The notes under the pieces: model-generated | Database searches by the model: none | Told to the model about the DNA's origin: nothing | What the model saw: only the letters and a program-made list of their open reading frames with translations | Part shown: one piece after another, positions 10,936 to 20,631 of the stretch | Numbering within the stretch: position 1 is the stretch's first letter | Layout of the letters: the number at the start of each line of letters is the position of its first letter | Program-made: the position numbers and the translations under genes | Assembly (NCBI RefSeq): GCF_020509005.1 | Contig: NC_063016.1 | Location: 3,410,001-3,474,000 of the forward strand | Direction: 5' to 3' | Source: Fulvia fulva | Lineage: Eukaryota > Ascomycota > Dothideomycetes > Mycosphaerellales > Mycosphaerellaceae | Length of the DNA stretch: 64,000 bases

Positions 10936-12116
10936 TGAGACAGTCAAGACTTTGCACTGGTCAAGTCCTTTGGGCGGCTCTGGACCATGGAACGGTGAGG
11001 ATTGGCTACGTTCTGACGAAGCAGCTTTTCGAAAAGTACGGATATGGCATGACACAGGAGCAAGCTGTGCACGAGGCGAAACTGGCAGTGGCGCCGTTCG
11101 AGCTGGAATTTGTCACTGTTGGTTGGCATAAAGTATATGGCATACAGCAGCGTGTTGCTGAGCGCCTTGTTGATCGCGAGAATATCATACTGGCGGGTGA
11201 TACAGCGCACACTCACTCCAGTGGTACGGCTCAGGGTATGGACGTCGGGATGCACGATGTTGTAAGCCTCGGCTGGCGACTGGCCGGCGTCCTGAAAGGA
11301 TGGTATCCCCAAGCAGTTCTGGTGAACTACTCAGACGAGCGCAAAGCTGTAGCACAGCAACTCATCGACAACGACAAGGTTATCAGTACACTCATTTCAG
11401 GACAGAAACCAGAGAGCATGCAAGATCGGCCAGAGGATGTCATGACGTTGATGAACGAGTTCATGGACAAGACTGGCGATTTCGGCCTAGGTCTCGGCGT
11501 GAAGTATCCCAGGGTGAACCTGCTCAATGATGGCGACCATGCTTATGCCGGAGTCAAGATCTTTCCTGGCAATCGAGCACTCGATGCGCTCTTTGCAAGG
11601 CCAGGGTTTCGTCGTCAAAATGTCAGGCTGCACGAGGTGCCCAAGAACAATGGCAAGTTCAAGGTAATGGTGTTCGTTGGCAAGCCTGACATGACACGAT
11701 CTGCACTTTCTGGCCTGAGAGCTCAAGTCGACAAGTACAAGGATAGGCACGCTCATGCAGTCGACTTTCTAACCATCATAAAGGGTCTTGGTCTGGCGTT
11801 TGACGAGCCTCTGGGTATGCGAAAGTTCGGCAACGCGTTTTGGGATATCGACAGCAGTGCGCATTGGACGTACGGAATTGCAGACTTCGATGGTGCAGTC
11901 GTTGTGCTTCGACCCGATGGTATCATCGGCGCATCTGCACCGTTGAGAGGGTATGAGGAGGTCGTGGTGCCGTACTTCGATCGCTTGATGCTCGCTCGAG
12001 CCTCGGTCAAGCAAGCCCAAACGATCGACCAGCGTCATATCGGTGAGCTACATGTACTCAACCCTTTCGAGAACAGCCTTACACATTCTCGGAAGAATGT
12101 AGAAGTGTCGACATGA
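10936..12116 (+). pseudogene. 5'-truncated FAD-dependent phenol-hydroxylase-like monooxygenase
   Basis: The C-terminal two thirds of a flavoprotein hydroxylase of the phenol 2-monooxygenase type. The reading frame is open from a TGA at 10911 to the stop at 12116 and has no in-frame ATG before 11049, although homology starts upstream of that, near LDHGTVRIGYV. The second FAD motif is intact (LAGDTAHTHSSGTAQGMD), as is the C-terminal thioredoxin-like domain. Missing are the N-terminal Rossmann GxGxxG motif and roughly the first 250 residues, so the product could not bind FAD normally. No internal stops or frameshifts are seen in the remaining part, which suggests a recent deletion or rearrangement. 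The gene runs towards the Dlt1 gene, 94 bases away. Confidence 0.85.
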
Positions 12117-12210
12117 TCCACGTAAAGCAGATACAATCTGAACAGGGTGCTAAAATCTGCTAGCTTCCGGCGTGGATGGCAAATTGTATTCAGTATACCA
12201 GGTCGACGTA

Positions 12211-13485
12211 TCATCCGTATTCGTGATGTATCACACTTCCAGCATCGCTTGGTAGGGTGTACGAGCGCGTGGACAAACCGTCAGAGTCGCCTTGTGGTTC
12301 CCATCCAGCATGATCAGAAGTGTTGTGGATCACTGAGCTTGGTAGACTCTCCTCGCTGTCACCAGTGGACTGTAAATACGGTGTTACAGCACGAGACGAT
12401 CGACCTTCGTGCGCCGTCACTGGTGTGACATGACTTGACTGTGGTGATGTGGGTCTGTCTGATGGCGTCCGATAGGCTGGAAGCTGGTCCTCAGTTGGAA
12501 GCGTCAAGTGTGGCAGTGGCAGGCCACCGTCTTGCTCTCTTGCCAGTGTCTGTTCGCGTACTTCATCAACGATGGTGGGATCCATAAAAGTCATACCGGA
12601 CAGAACCGCCGCAAAAGCAGCCATGAGACTGTCGAACTGCTCGACAGGGACAGCTTTACCGGAGAAGCGAGCCTTTTCATACTGCGGCAGGAAGCTGGCA
12701 CCGTCCTTGGGTGTAATGAGGCCGAGAAAGGACAGCTGAGTAAGATAGTCGCGCACTGGCATATTTGGCGAGCGCTTCAGTGCGTCAACGATCAGTGGGT
12801 CGGCAGGTTGCGGTTGGCCTTCGACAGGAGTGAGGAGAGGATCCGGAGGAGCCAGGGAAACTGCTCTTGCTTCGATGAGATGTGGCATTTCGGCAATGAC
12901 AGTGTCAAACTGAACATGAGGTGTTTTGTTGTTATCGGAGTGACTTGGCGATGACCAGCCTGGATGCTGCACATCTCCCCATGGAGGGTTTTGAGGATCC
13001 ACACGTATCTCGGTGCCAACCAAGTAATCGTTCTTACCGACGCTCGCTGTTTCCTGAGGCAGGATACCGTGCTGCTGTGCCACGATTATCTCTCCGTACA
13101 TATCCCGCGGTCTGCTCTCCCATGCCACGATCGCGCTTCGGTGCAGCTGTTTGACGATCATCTTGCGCACTGCCTTGGTGACTTCTCCATCTTCGATCGC
13201 AATGTATGCCTTGCCCACGGCAGACATGGCCGACCTATTGGTGTAAAGTCTGCTGCTGTATATGAAGATGGCAATGATGACAGTCAAGAGGTAGGTGCTT
13301 CCCAGCATGACACAGTATTGAATGGCATTCTGCTCGATCGAGGCATAGCTCATGGAGACCGGAGTAATGGCCAGGAAGACGAGGGTGATGAAGTAGAGGA
13401 GCGTGTACGTCAAGCTGTAGAAGACGCGGAAGACGGGTATTCGAGGGAGGTGGATGCGACGGCCGCGCAGTGTCAGGGCTGCCAT
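12211..13485 (-). CDS. DLT1: Dlt1 family membrane protein (defect at low temperature)
   Basis: 424 residues, no introns. Two transmembrane segments in the first 90 residues (FYSLTYTLLYFITLVFLAIT and a second at YLLTVIIAIFIYSS) are followed by the conserved block SSRLYTNRSAMSAVGKAYI and VRKMIVKQLHRSAIVAWESR. This arrangement is that of fungal Dlt1 proteins, named for a yeast cold-sensitivity phenotype; the biochemical role is not established. The C-terminal 200 residues are Ser/Pro/Thr rich and look disordered. The open frame extends upstream to 13545, but the first ATG is at 13485 in a good context (CCATGG on the plus strand), so I start there. It is divergent from the farnesyltransferase gene. 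Confidence 0.85.
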   Translation of the reverse strand: MAALTLRGRRIHLPRIPVFRVFYSLTYTLLYFITLVFLAITPVSMSYASIEQNAIQYCVMLGSTYLLTVIIAIFIYSSRLYTNRSAMSAVGKAYIAIEDGEVTKAVRKMIVKQLHRSAIVAWESRPRDMYGEIIVAQQHGILPQETASVGKNDYLVGTEIRVDPQNPPWGDVQHPGWSSPSHSDNNKTPHVQFDTVIAEMPHLIEARAVSLAPPDPLLTPVEGQPQPADPLIVDALKRSPNMPVRDYLTQLSFLGLITPKDGASFLPQYEKARFSGKAVPVEQFDSLMAAFAAVLSGMTFMDPTIVDEVREQTLAREQDGGLPLPHLTLPTEDQLPAYRTPSDRPTSPQSSHVTPVTAHEGRSSRAVTPYLQSTGDSEESLPSSVIHNTSDHAGWEPQGDSDGLSTRSYTLPSDAGSVIHHEYG

Positions 13486-14015
13486 GGTCGCGGTCGTGGT
13501 GGTGGTTATGTCGTTCGGGTGTTGATCTGGATGGCTGTGCTGCAACAGTCCCTTACGGAATGCTGCTACTGTGTACGGATCACATCATCTGTCGTTGCTG
13601 TTATGAGGCACGAAGCTTGTTGAGCTCGATAATGCTGTGCATGAGACTAAGAAAGAAGAACGAGCTGCCACAACTTCAATGTTACCTGAGACTTCTCAGA
13701 CGCTTCTGTCGCTAGCGCTTCTGGAGGCCTAAGCAGCGGAGACATGCAGATCCACACTCACATGCATCTGGATTCTGCAGGAAGAACAATCTCGCTGACA
13801 TACATACTTTCACCTCACTTGCAAGAGCCCACACCTGCTCTTGGAACAGCGACTATCAAGTAGCTTGGCACTGCATAGCATCACGAGTATTGTAAGGACC
13901 CATCTCGGCGCCGGCTGCGGTACCTCTGCATGCCTGCATGAACAATATCAAGACTCCTGCTCCATAAACGACCAAACAGCGCATCTGATGTCACCTTTGT
14001 TTGCTTTCAGAACAT
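13486..14015. promoter_or_regulatory. Divergent promoter region, DLT1 / farnesyltransferase beta
   Basis: 530 bases separate the two divergent starts (13485 minus, 14016 plus). No TATA box stands out. The region should carry both promoters and leaders. No other gene is seen. Confidence 0.5.
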
Positions 14016-15614
14016 ATGCCCGTCCGCACCGCTCGGACAAGACCACATCAACGTCGCTTCGTCAGACCGCGGAAAATCAGAATGGCAGCAGCATCGAAAG
14101 AACAGCAACATCGACCCGGTGACGAGACCGAAGACACACTCGACGAAACACTTTCCGAAGCTCGAATTGAAGAACTGTCATCAGAAAATTCCGACGAAGA
14201 CTACTCAGATGTCACAGAAGATGTAATTGACGCGCCACCCTTTCCTGGCAACCACCTCCTCAAGCAGCAGCAGATACAACAACGCTTGCCACAATGGCTC
14301 AACCCCGATACCTTCAACCTCTTCCACACCGAGGTTACCACCGAGACTTCCGAAAAGCAGACGGAGACTACAGCTGAATGCCTGCCTCTGCTCTTCGGCA
14401 AAGAAACTCTAGCAGGTATCCCCACCAACAGCCACGGCATTCCTCACCTCAACCGAGCAAAGCACATTACATTTCTGGAAGGCTGGCTCGGCGGATTCCC
14501 AGCACCATACGTGCTCATGGATGCTAGCAGACCTTGGATCTTCTACTGGTGTATGGCTGGTCTCTCCTTCCTTGGCGAGGATGTCAGTCACTATAAGGAA
14601 CGCTTGATCACTACTGTGCGGCCACTGCAGAACCCCACGGGTGGCTTCGGTGGCGGACATGGACAGTACAGCCACTGCGCAGGAACTTACGCCTGTCTTC
14701 TCGCGCTTGCTGCAGTCGGTGGACTGGAGACAGTGGACCGCAAAGCGATGTGGCATTTCCTTGGCCAGGTGAAGCAGGCCGATGGTGGATTCCGTATGGC
14801 CGTGGGCGCAGAGGAGGATATAAGGGGAGCCTACTGCGCGATGACAGCGATTACACTTCTTAATCTACCACTGGAGCTACCGCCGGATGCGCCTGCTCGC
14901 AAGGCAGGATTGGAGAAATTCACGGATGGACTTGGGGAGTGGGTGGGCAGATGTCAGACCTACGAAGGTGGAATTTCAGGGGCACCGACCAATGAGGCAC
15001 ATGGTGCCTACGCTTTCTGCGCGCTGGCTTGTCTAAGTGTCATCGATGCTCCGCACGTCAGCATTCCAAAGTACCTCGATGTTGACGCTCTGCTGCGGTG
15101 GCTTTCAGGCATTCAGACAAATCCTGAGGGTGGCTTCGCGGGACGGACCAACAAGCTCGTCGATGCTTGCTACAGCCACTGGGTCGGTGGATGCTGGTCG
15201 CTAATCCAAGCAGCACTGTTTGGTAAGGCAGACGCAGGCAAGGTCAAAGACTGCTGGAGCCGAGAAGGTCTCATCAGATATCTGCTATGTTGCGCCCAGC
15301 AGCCCGGGAAGAAGGGTGGCATGCGAGACAAGCCCTCCTGCAGACCGGATGCTTATCACACCTGCTACTCGCTAGCCGGTCTGAGTGCGGCACAGAACCA
15401 CTTCCTCTACGACACAAAAGCCCCGGTGCAGGATGATTCCACTGGACGCTTAGAGGCGGGTTTCAACTGGACTGCTGTGAGCGCTTCAGAAGGTGAGAGG
15501 ACGGCTTGGCAATTTGATGAGGATGATGCCGTGAAGCCAGTGCACCCTGTCTTTGTGCTGCCATTCGACGTCGTGGAGAGGACCAAGGCGCAGTTCCAGA
15601 AGGGTGGGCTGTGA
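14016..15614 (+). CDS. RAM1: Protein farnesyltransferase beta subunit
   Basis: 532 residues, no introns. This subunit binds zinc and farnesyl diphosphate and, with the alpha subunit, prenylates CaaX proteins such as Ras and mating factors. The alpha-alpha barrel repeats are visible as NPTGGFGGGHGQYSHCAGTY, DGGFRMA, CQTYEGGISG, PEGGFAGRTNK and GGMRDKPSCRPDAYHTCYSL. The zinc ligands are Asp383 and Cys385 (LVDACYSHW) and His448 (DAYHTCYS). LVDACYSHW and the Tyr-rich pattern fit farnesyl- rather than geranylgeranyltransferase. The first in-frame ATG is at 14016; a second at 14082 has a better context (AGAATGG) and would remove a basic 22-residue leader. About 85 N-terminal residues are acidic and disordered. 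Confidence 0.93.
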   Translation: MPVRTARTRPHQRRFVRPRKIRMAAASKEQQHRPGDETEDTLDETLSEARIEELSSENSDEDYSDVTEDVIDAPPFPGNHLLKQQQIQQRLPQWLNPDTFNLFHTEVTTETSEKQTETTAECLPLLFGKETLAGIPTNSHGIPHLNRAKHITFLEGWLGGFPAPYVLMDASRPWIFYWCMAGLSFLGEDVSHYKERLITTVRPLQNPTGGFGGGHGQYSHCAGTYACLLALAAVGGLETVDRKAMWHFLGQVKQADGGFRMAVGAEEDIRGAYCAMTAITLLNLPLELPPDAPARKAGLEKFTDGLGEWVGRCQTYEGGISGAPTNEAHGAYAFCALACLSVIDAPHVSIPKYLDVDALLRWLSGIQTNPEGGFAGRTNKLVDACYSHWVGGCWSLIQAALFGKADAGKVKDCWSREGLIRYLLCCAQQPGKKGGMRDKPSCRPDAYHTCYSLAGLSAAQNHFLYDTKAPVQDDSTGRLEAGFNWTAVSASEGERTAWQFDEDDAVKPVHPVFVLPFDVVERTKAQFQKGGL

Positions 15615-17035
15615 AGAGGTATCACCAGTCCATGATACCTCTTGGCTCGGCTGGATGCTATCAGGATATCTTGGTGGAGTCTGTGAGGCGCAGTATCATT
15701 AGTGACGAAGCATGAGAGGCGCATGACAGCGTTGCTTGGATGAAGTTCATCGTCTTCCGTAGCCACACGCTTGAGTAGCATAGATGCCGTTGTCAATATA
15801 GTATACCATGCAGCTACTACCCCTCATCGATGATCAACTTGGGCAGTTCTCACCTGCAGTCTGCGTTCCTTCTCATGCTAGTCTTTGGATGCGTTCTTGT
15901 TGACAGCAGGAGCAACCTCGGCCGACAACGTGGACCGGTCTGAGACTCAGGAGGATCTCGTTTGAGCGAAAGAAGATCTCATGCCGCCTGATGATGAAAG
16001 ACTGGTCCATCCTGAACAGAACATATCCGTCATCGGAGCTGGATCCGTCGTCCTAATCCACCTTTGCTACTATGATTCGGTGCTGAACGTGTCCTTGGCA
16101 GACTCGTCATTGTCCACCGATGCAGGCCGTGATGTTGGAGTACTTGACCAGAAAGGTGTTGATGTTCCATGCAAGGGCCCGAACGTGAGTCGATAGAGTG
16201 GTTTCAGATGGACTGCATCCGCAACAACATGCGCCTGGGCGACTGTTGTGTCCAAGTGCTGCGTGCTACTCACGTCGTCGCCATATGGTTCTTCTGAGCG
16301 AGGTCCCAACGACGTATCGATTGTAGCGGAAGCTAGTGTCCTCGGAAGGATTCTATGTTTGTAGGGTATTCCCCGCCGCTGACAATGACCGGCGACCGCA
16401 GATGCGATGTTTGTGTAGCTTGTTTGTGCTGAAAATGGTGCAGCTAACTTAATGCAGCGGCCAAAGCTTCGTACAGCTGTTTCCACGGGGAGGCCATGCC
16501 GATGGAACAGTCAACAGTATACCAATTGGATCAGCTGCAAACCCACTGGCACAGAGCTGGATTCACATGTACCACTCGGCGTTGTACCAAATTTCCTCCT
16601 ATCTGGGCCAGTGTCGCGTTGTGAAGTTTCGAAACTCATCTGCCGACTGCTGTTGCTGAGTTACAAGCTATTCTTGCACCCTCCAACCTTGGAGTGGCGT
16701 TCTGACTTTGCATCCTCCCCATGCACTATGCAGCCCGTACGGTGTACCCGTAACCCGACATATCTCGACCACTTTGCCGCTAGTGCACATGCTGTCATGC
16801 TTTCTGGCTAGATTAGACTGCATGGGAGCAGGAATCAGAGCAAGGAAACAGAGCTGGGGTGCTGTCGCGTGCAGCAATAACTTACAGACGTCGCAGATGA
16901 GACTGCCGGCCAGCGCGCGTCTCGTCTGATTGTTATACCTCCTACCACGCAGCATGCCCGCTGTCACGTCGTCGTCGCCTCTGCAGCAGAAGCACCTCAG
17001 CCGCAGCTGCGACGCCGCGCCTCGTACCCGGCAGA
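15615..17035. other. Long intergenic region
   Basis: 1.4 kb with no supported gene. ORFs up to 138 codons occur on both strands, but they overlap, lack family motifs and show no splice pattern that extends them. No tRNA-like fold was recognised. Confidence 0.45.
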
Positions 17036-20000
17036 ATGACGACTACCGGGCCAATCAGGCCCATCCCGCGTAGAGTCAGCAGATCGTCGGGTCCAGAGAG
17101 AGTCTATGCCCAGAATATCGCTCGACTGGAGCGCACTGCAGAAGAGATTTCGATGGGAGGGAGCGACATTGGCGAGGAGATCCGCAAGATGAACGAGATG
17201 GAGAAAGAGCGCAGTCGGCAGAACTCGATCCAGAGCAGCCACCATGGCGACATAAGCGTGGTGCGCCCGCGGCCCCCAACGAGAATGGGCAGCACCACCA
17301 GTTTGTACGCCGCAAACTCTATTGTCGAGGCCAACAACACCGCACGCTGGGGTGGCTACTCGCCGCCAGCGTTCATCACGTCTCCCGTGGGCTCAGTGCG
17401 CTCAGGAGCATCGTGGTCGCACGCATCGGCCATGCCATCTGCGTCGCGCACCACCTCGTCTCGCTTGGCCATGGTCGAGCCTATGCAGGAGGGAAACCCC
17501 CTCAACTCGCCATTGGCACCCAGCAGCGTGTCGTTGTACTCACAGGAACACCAGATGTCTCGACAAGCCTCACAGACGTCCTTTTCGAGACGATACGACC
17601 AGATCGCTGGCGAGATCGAAGAACAATTGCAGACCATCCCTGCCACGCCTTCACCACATCCTCCCGAGCACGACGATTGTGCAGCACGCGATGCTCCCGA
17701 TCGACCGCACTCGACGGACACGTACAGGGAGGCACAATTAGCGTTCAAGGACTTTGACGGGGTGCACTACGATCCTGACAGTGAGGAGTACGTGCTGGAA
17801 GATGATGGGGGCAACGAGGTGCGTCGTGTTTCGGCACGAACGTCTTCTGGTAGTCTGTTGGGTGCTGCATCGCTTCTCAGGCAATCGAAGGGAAAAGAGA
17901 GCATGTTACAATATGGCGCGCCACCTCCGAATCAGAACATGGTGTATTATCCAGCACCGGTGCCACGTATGTTGAACATGCCGAAGCGTTTGTCACAGCA
18001 GCCACCGCCAAGTGTGCAGGCAAAGAGAAGGTCACAGATGTTGCAGGAGCTGTCCAAGCAGAACAGAGAATCTGCTCCTTGGATCCCACCGATTGCGTTT
18101 GACGAAGAGGGGAACCAGAGTCAGGCAGACGTTCGAAGCCAGCGGTCGGGCTCGCAGTCGACCCACAGCCAGGATCCGAACCAACCTCGAGGCATGCTCA
18201 ACGAGCGCATGAGCATGCATAACCCGCAGAATCTACCACCGCAGCTACGAGCGTCGGTCTTCTTCGAGCACCCTTCCGTCACACACGATGTAGAGTTGAC
18301 CAATGAGTCGGCCGTAGCCACGCTGGACAGTATTCTGGCAGCCTCCGCTACTGCACCTGTCGATGTTTTCACTCACCATCCTTATGCCGGCGATGTACGA
18401 AAGTCTGTGTATGCGCCAGAAGGGCACCAGAAGAGGAGGAGTACGGCAACGTTGGCCAAGATACCAAGTGAGGAACAGGAGACGGAACAGCAGAAGAAGA
18501 TCAAGAAGAGACGGAGTAGCAGTATTGGCAACTTCTTCCGCAGGAACAGCACTGATCTGAATGGTGAGATGAAAGAGGTAGCCAGGTCACGGCCTGTCAG
18601 TAAGGGTAGCATGCTCGACTTCAACGAGAGTGGTAACAAGCTAAGGAAGAGAAAGAGCCAGATGAGTATGGGTAGCATGGGTGATGAGGTTCAAAGAGCC
18701 GAGCGATCGAACAGACCTGATTCGGAGATCATGGCAGTTCAAAGGAGAGCATCGATGATGTCCGGCGGGTTGATAGCACAAGCGGCGAACGGTCCAGTAT
18801 CTGACGAGCGAGAGGAGCAAGACGACTTTGTTCGCGAGCAGCGGATCCCCAGTGATCCTCGTCCCGGCACGGCCATGAGCAGGAACAAGGCTTTGACTGA
18901 GGGCCAACAAGTCGCTGCAGACTTCGAAGCTGAGGCGGACAACTCGGACATCGACCTCGAAGATCCCATCTATGCGCAACCTACGACTCTGCTAGCCGAA
19001 TTGCAGGTACGAAAGGCGAAGCTGAAGTCGCGGAACAGAACTGCTGCAACAGCATATCCCGGTGGCATGCACAGTACACTGCTGCAACTTGATGCTGTTG
19101 AAGCGATCAATTCTAGGAAGCGGCAGAAGCAGAAGATTGCACTGGCTTGGGAAGATCCGAACTCGCGTGCAGAAGCAGAAGCGCAATTGGAAGCTGAAGA
19201 TGAAGATGTGCCGCTTGGTATGCTTTTCCCTTCGAAAGAAGGCCTGATCGCACGCAGGATGGGTGACGGCCGTGACTGGGACAGGCCTCTAGGTCTGATG
19301 GCGAAGCGCGAGATGGAAGAGAACGAGCCTTTGAGCAGTCGACGAACGCGACTCAATCCAGGAGCACGGCCTTTGAGGCAGCAGTCGAGCATGAACTTGT
19401 CTCAGCTCCATCTTGCTGGACAGCCTGCAGCGGACGAAGCTGAAGACCCCGGTGAAACGCTGGGTCAACGAAAGGCGCGGTTGCGGTCAAAGGAAGCTCT
19501 GGACAGTGCTATCAAGGACGTGGCATTTGGAGAGGGCGAGCGACCGGACAGCACTTTCACAGCGGATGTACTTGACCAATTTCCTGAGTTGAGTCTGAAC
19601 GACGACGGGACCAAGAAGGAAGACCAGGTCAAGGCGTCGCTAGGCGGTAATCAGGCAACTGCTGAGACTGTACCGGAAGAAGAGACCCTCGGTGCACGAC
19701 GAGCTAGACTTCAGCGTGAACGTGAGGCATCGGGTGAGCACGCGCCTCAAGAAGAACAAGGCGCACGACCTGCGCTGCAGTCTCGACCAAGCCTGGCGAA
19801 CCTCCTCTCGTCCAACCCTGTCGGACAACGCCCTGCCATGAACCGCGACCAACAAATGTCACAAGGCACGTTACTCCACGCACATGGAATACAGCAAGCA
19901 AAGTCAAAGCAAAACCTCCTCGCCACGAATATGCGCCATATCAGTGGTCATAGCCCTACTGCCAATGGCATGTCCCATCCCTCCACATACCAACCAGCCG

Positions 20001-20470
20001 GCGCCGTCTTCGACCCTTCGCTTCCTGCCGGTCACAGAGACTTCACCACCGGCCTCCTCAGTGCCCAACGCAGCAGACCAGCAAACGGCGCTTTCAGCGG
20101 AGGCGCCTACGGCAATTTCCAAGGCGCCGGTCTCCAAACCCCCATGTCCATGTCCGGCATGGGTGGCTCAAATCCTTACTTCGCGTCTCCGACTGCGGGT
20201 CTGGGTGGTTATGGCAACACCATGCCCATGTACATGCCACAGCAACAGCAACCACAGCAGATGAATGCGCCTGCTTACTATGCGCTAAATGGCGGGCATG
20301 CGAGTATGATGCCGGGGATGGTATCGACTGCAGGTTATAATGTCATGACGGGGACGGGCCAGTATGCGTATAATGCGCAGAACGGGCTGGGGATGGTCGA
20401 TGGACCGCCGCTTAATCCTAATCAGAGGGCGGCGATCGATCGGTGGAGGGTTAGTGTTGCGCCGTCTTAG
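17036..20470 (+). CDS. Large, mostly disordered conserved fungal protein of unknown function
   Basis: 1144 residues in a single exon, starting at an ATG. I do not recognise a named family with a known role. The protein is dominated by Ser, Arg, Gln and Pro. A basic patch lies at KKIKKRRSSSIGNFFRRNS, followed by short ordered-looking blocks: TTLLAELQVRKAKLKSRNR, LLQLDAVEAINSRKRQK and DVPLGMLFPSKEG. Later come RPLGLMAKREMEENEPLS and repeated short motifs of the form ETLGxRRARLxxE (near GETLGQRKARLRS and EETLGARRARLQR). The C-terminal 200 residues are rich in Gly, Met, Gln and Tyr. These blocks look like those of conserved Pezizomycotina hypothetical proteins. A scaffold or cytoskeletal role is possible but unsupported. 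It is convergent with the 3-hydroxyproline dehydratase gene, 161 bases away. Confidence 0.85.
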   Translation: MTTTGPIRPIPRRVSRSSGPERVYAQNIARLERTAEEISMGGSDIGEEIRKMNEMEKERSRQNSIQSSHHGDISVVRPRPPTRMGSTTSLYAANSIVEANNTARWGGYSPPAFITSPVGSVRSGASWSHASAMPSASRTTSSRLAMVEPMQEGNPLNSPLAPSSVSLYSQEHQMSRQASQTSFSRRYDQIAGEIEEQLQTIPATPSPHPPEHDDCAARDAPDRPHSTDTYREAQLAFKDFDGVHYDPDSEEYVLEDDGGNEVRRVSARTSSGSLLGAASLLRQSKGKESMLQYGAPPPNQNMVYYPAPVPRMLNMPKRLSQQPPPSVQAKRRSQMLQELSKQNRESAPWIPPIAFDEEGNQSQADVRSQRSGSQSTHSQDPNQPRGMLNERMSMHNPQNLPPQLRASVFFEHPSVTHDVELTNESAVATLDSILAASATAPVDVFTHHPYAGDVRKSVYAPEGHQKRRSTATLAKIPSEEQETEQQKKIKKRRSSSIGNFFRRNSTDLNGEMKEVARSRPVSKGSMLDFNESGNKLRKRKSQMSMGSMGDEVQRAERSNRPDSEIMAVQRRASMMSGGLIAQAANGPVSDEREEQDDFVREQRIPSDPRPGTAMSRNKALTEGQQVAADFEAEADNSDIDLEDPIYAQPTTLLAELQVRKAKLKSRNRTAATAYPGGMHSTLLQLDAVEAINSRKRQKQKIALAWEDPNSRAEAEAQLEAEDEDVPLGMLFPSKEGLIARRMGDGRDWDRPLGLMAKREMEENEPLSSRRTRLNPGARPLRQQSSMNLSQLHLAGQPAADEAEDPGETLGQRKARLRSKEALDSAIKDVAFGEGERPDSTFTADVLDQFPELSLNDDGTKKEDQVKASLGGNQATAETVPEEETLGARRARLQREREASGEHAPQEEQGARPALQSRPSLANLLSSNPVGQRPAMNRDQQMSQGTLLHAHGIQQAKSKQNLLATNMRHISGHSPTANGMSHPSTYQPAGAVFDPSLPAGHRDFTTGLLSAQRSRPANGAFSGGAYGNFQGAGLQTPMSMSGMGGSNPYFASPTAGLGGYGNTMPMYMPQQQQPQQMNAPAYYALNGGHASMMPGMVSTAGYNVMTGTGQYAYNAQNGLGMVDGPPLNPNQRAAIDRWRVSVAPS

Positions 20471-20631
20471 GGGTGGGGGATTGGGGTTGTAAGAGTAGCG
20501 TTCTGGGTGTCATTATTATTGAGCGGGCATTGCATTAATCGGCGTAGTGTGGTTATAGCATAGCATGGCATGGCGATTATGAGCATTCATGTAATGGGAC
20601 GAGGAGTCATTTTTACGATGTGATCGTTGCT

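Noticed and set aside
13486..13545. Longer start for Dlt1 at 13545
   Set aside because: The codon is TTG and the added residues are a low-complexity Thr run; the ATG at 13485 has a good context.
16070..16486. 138-codon minus-strand ORF in the gap before the large disordered protein
   Set aside because: No motif and no signal or membrane segment, and other long ORFs overlap it.
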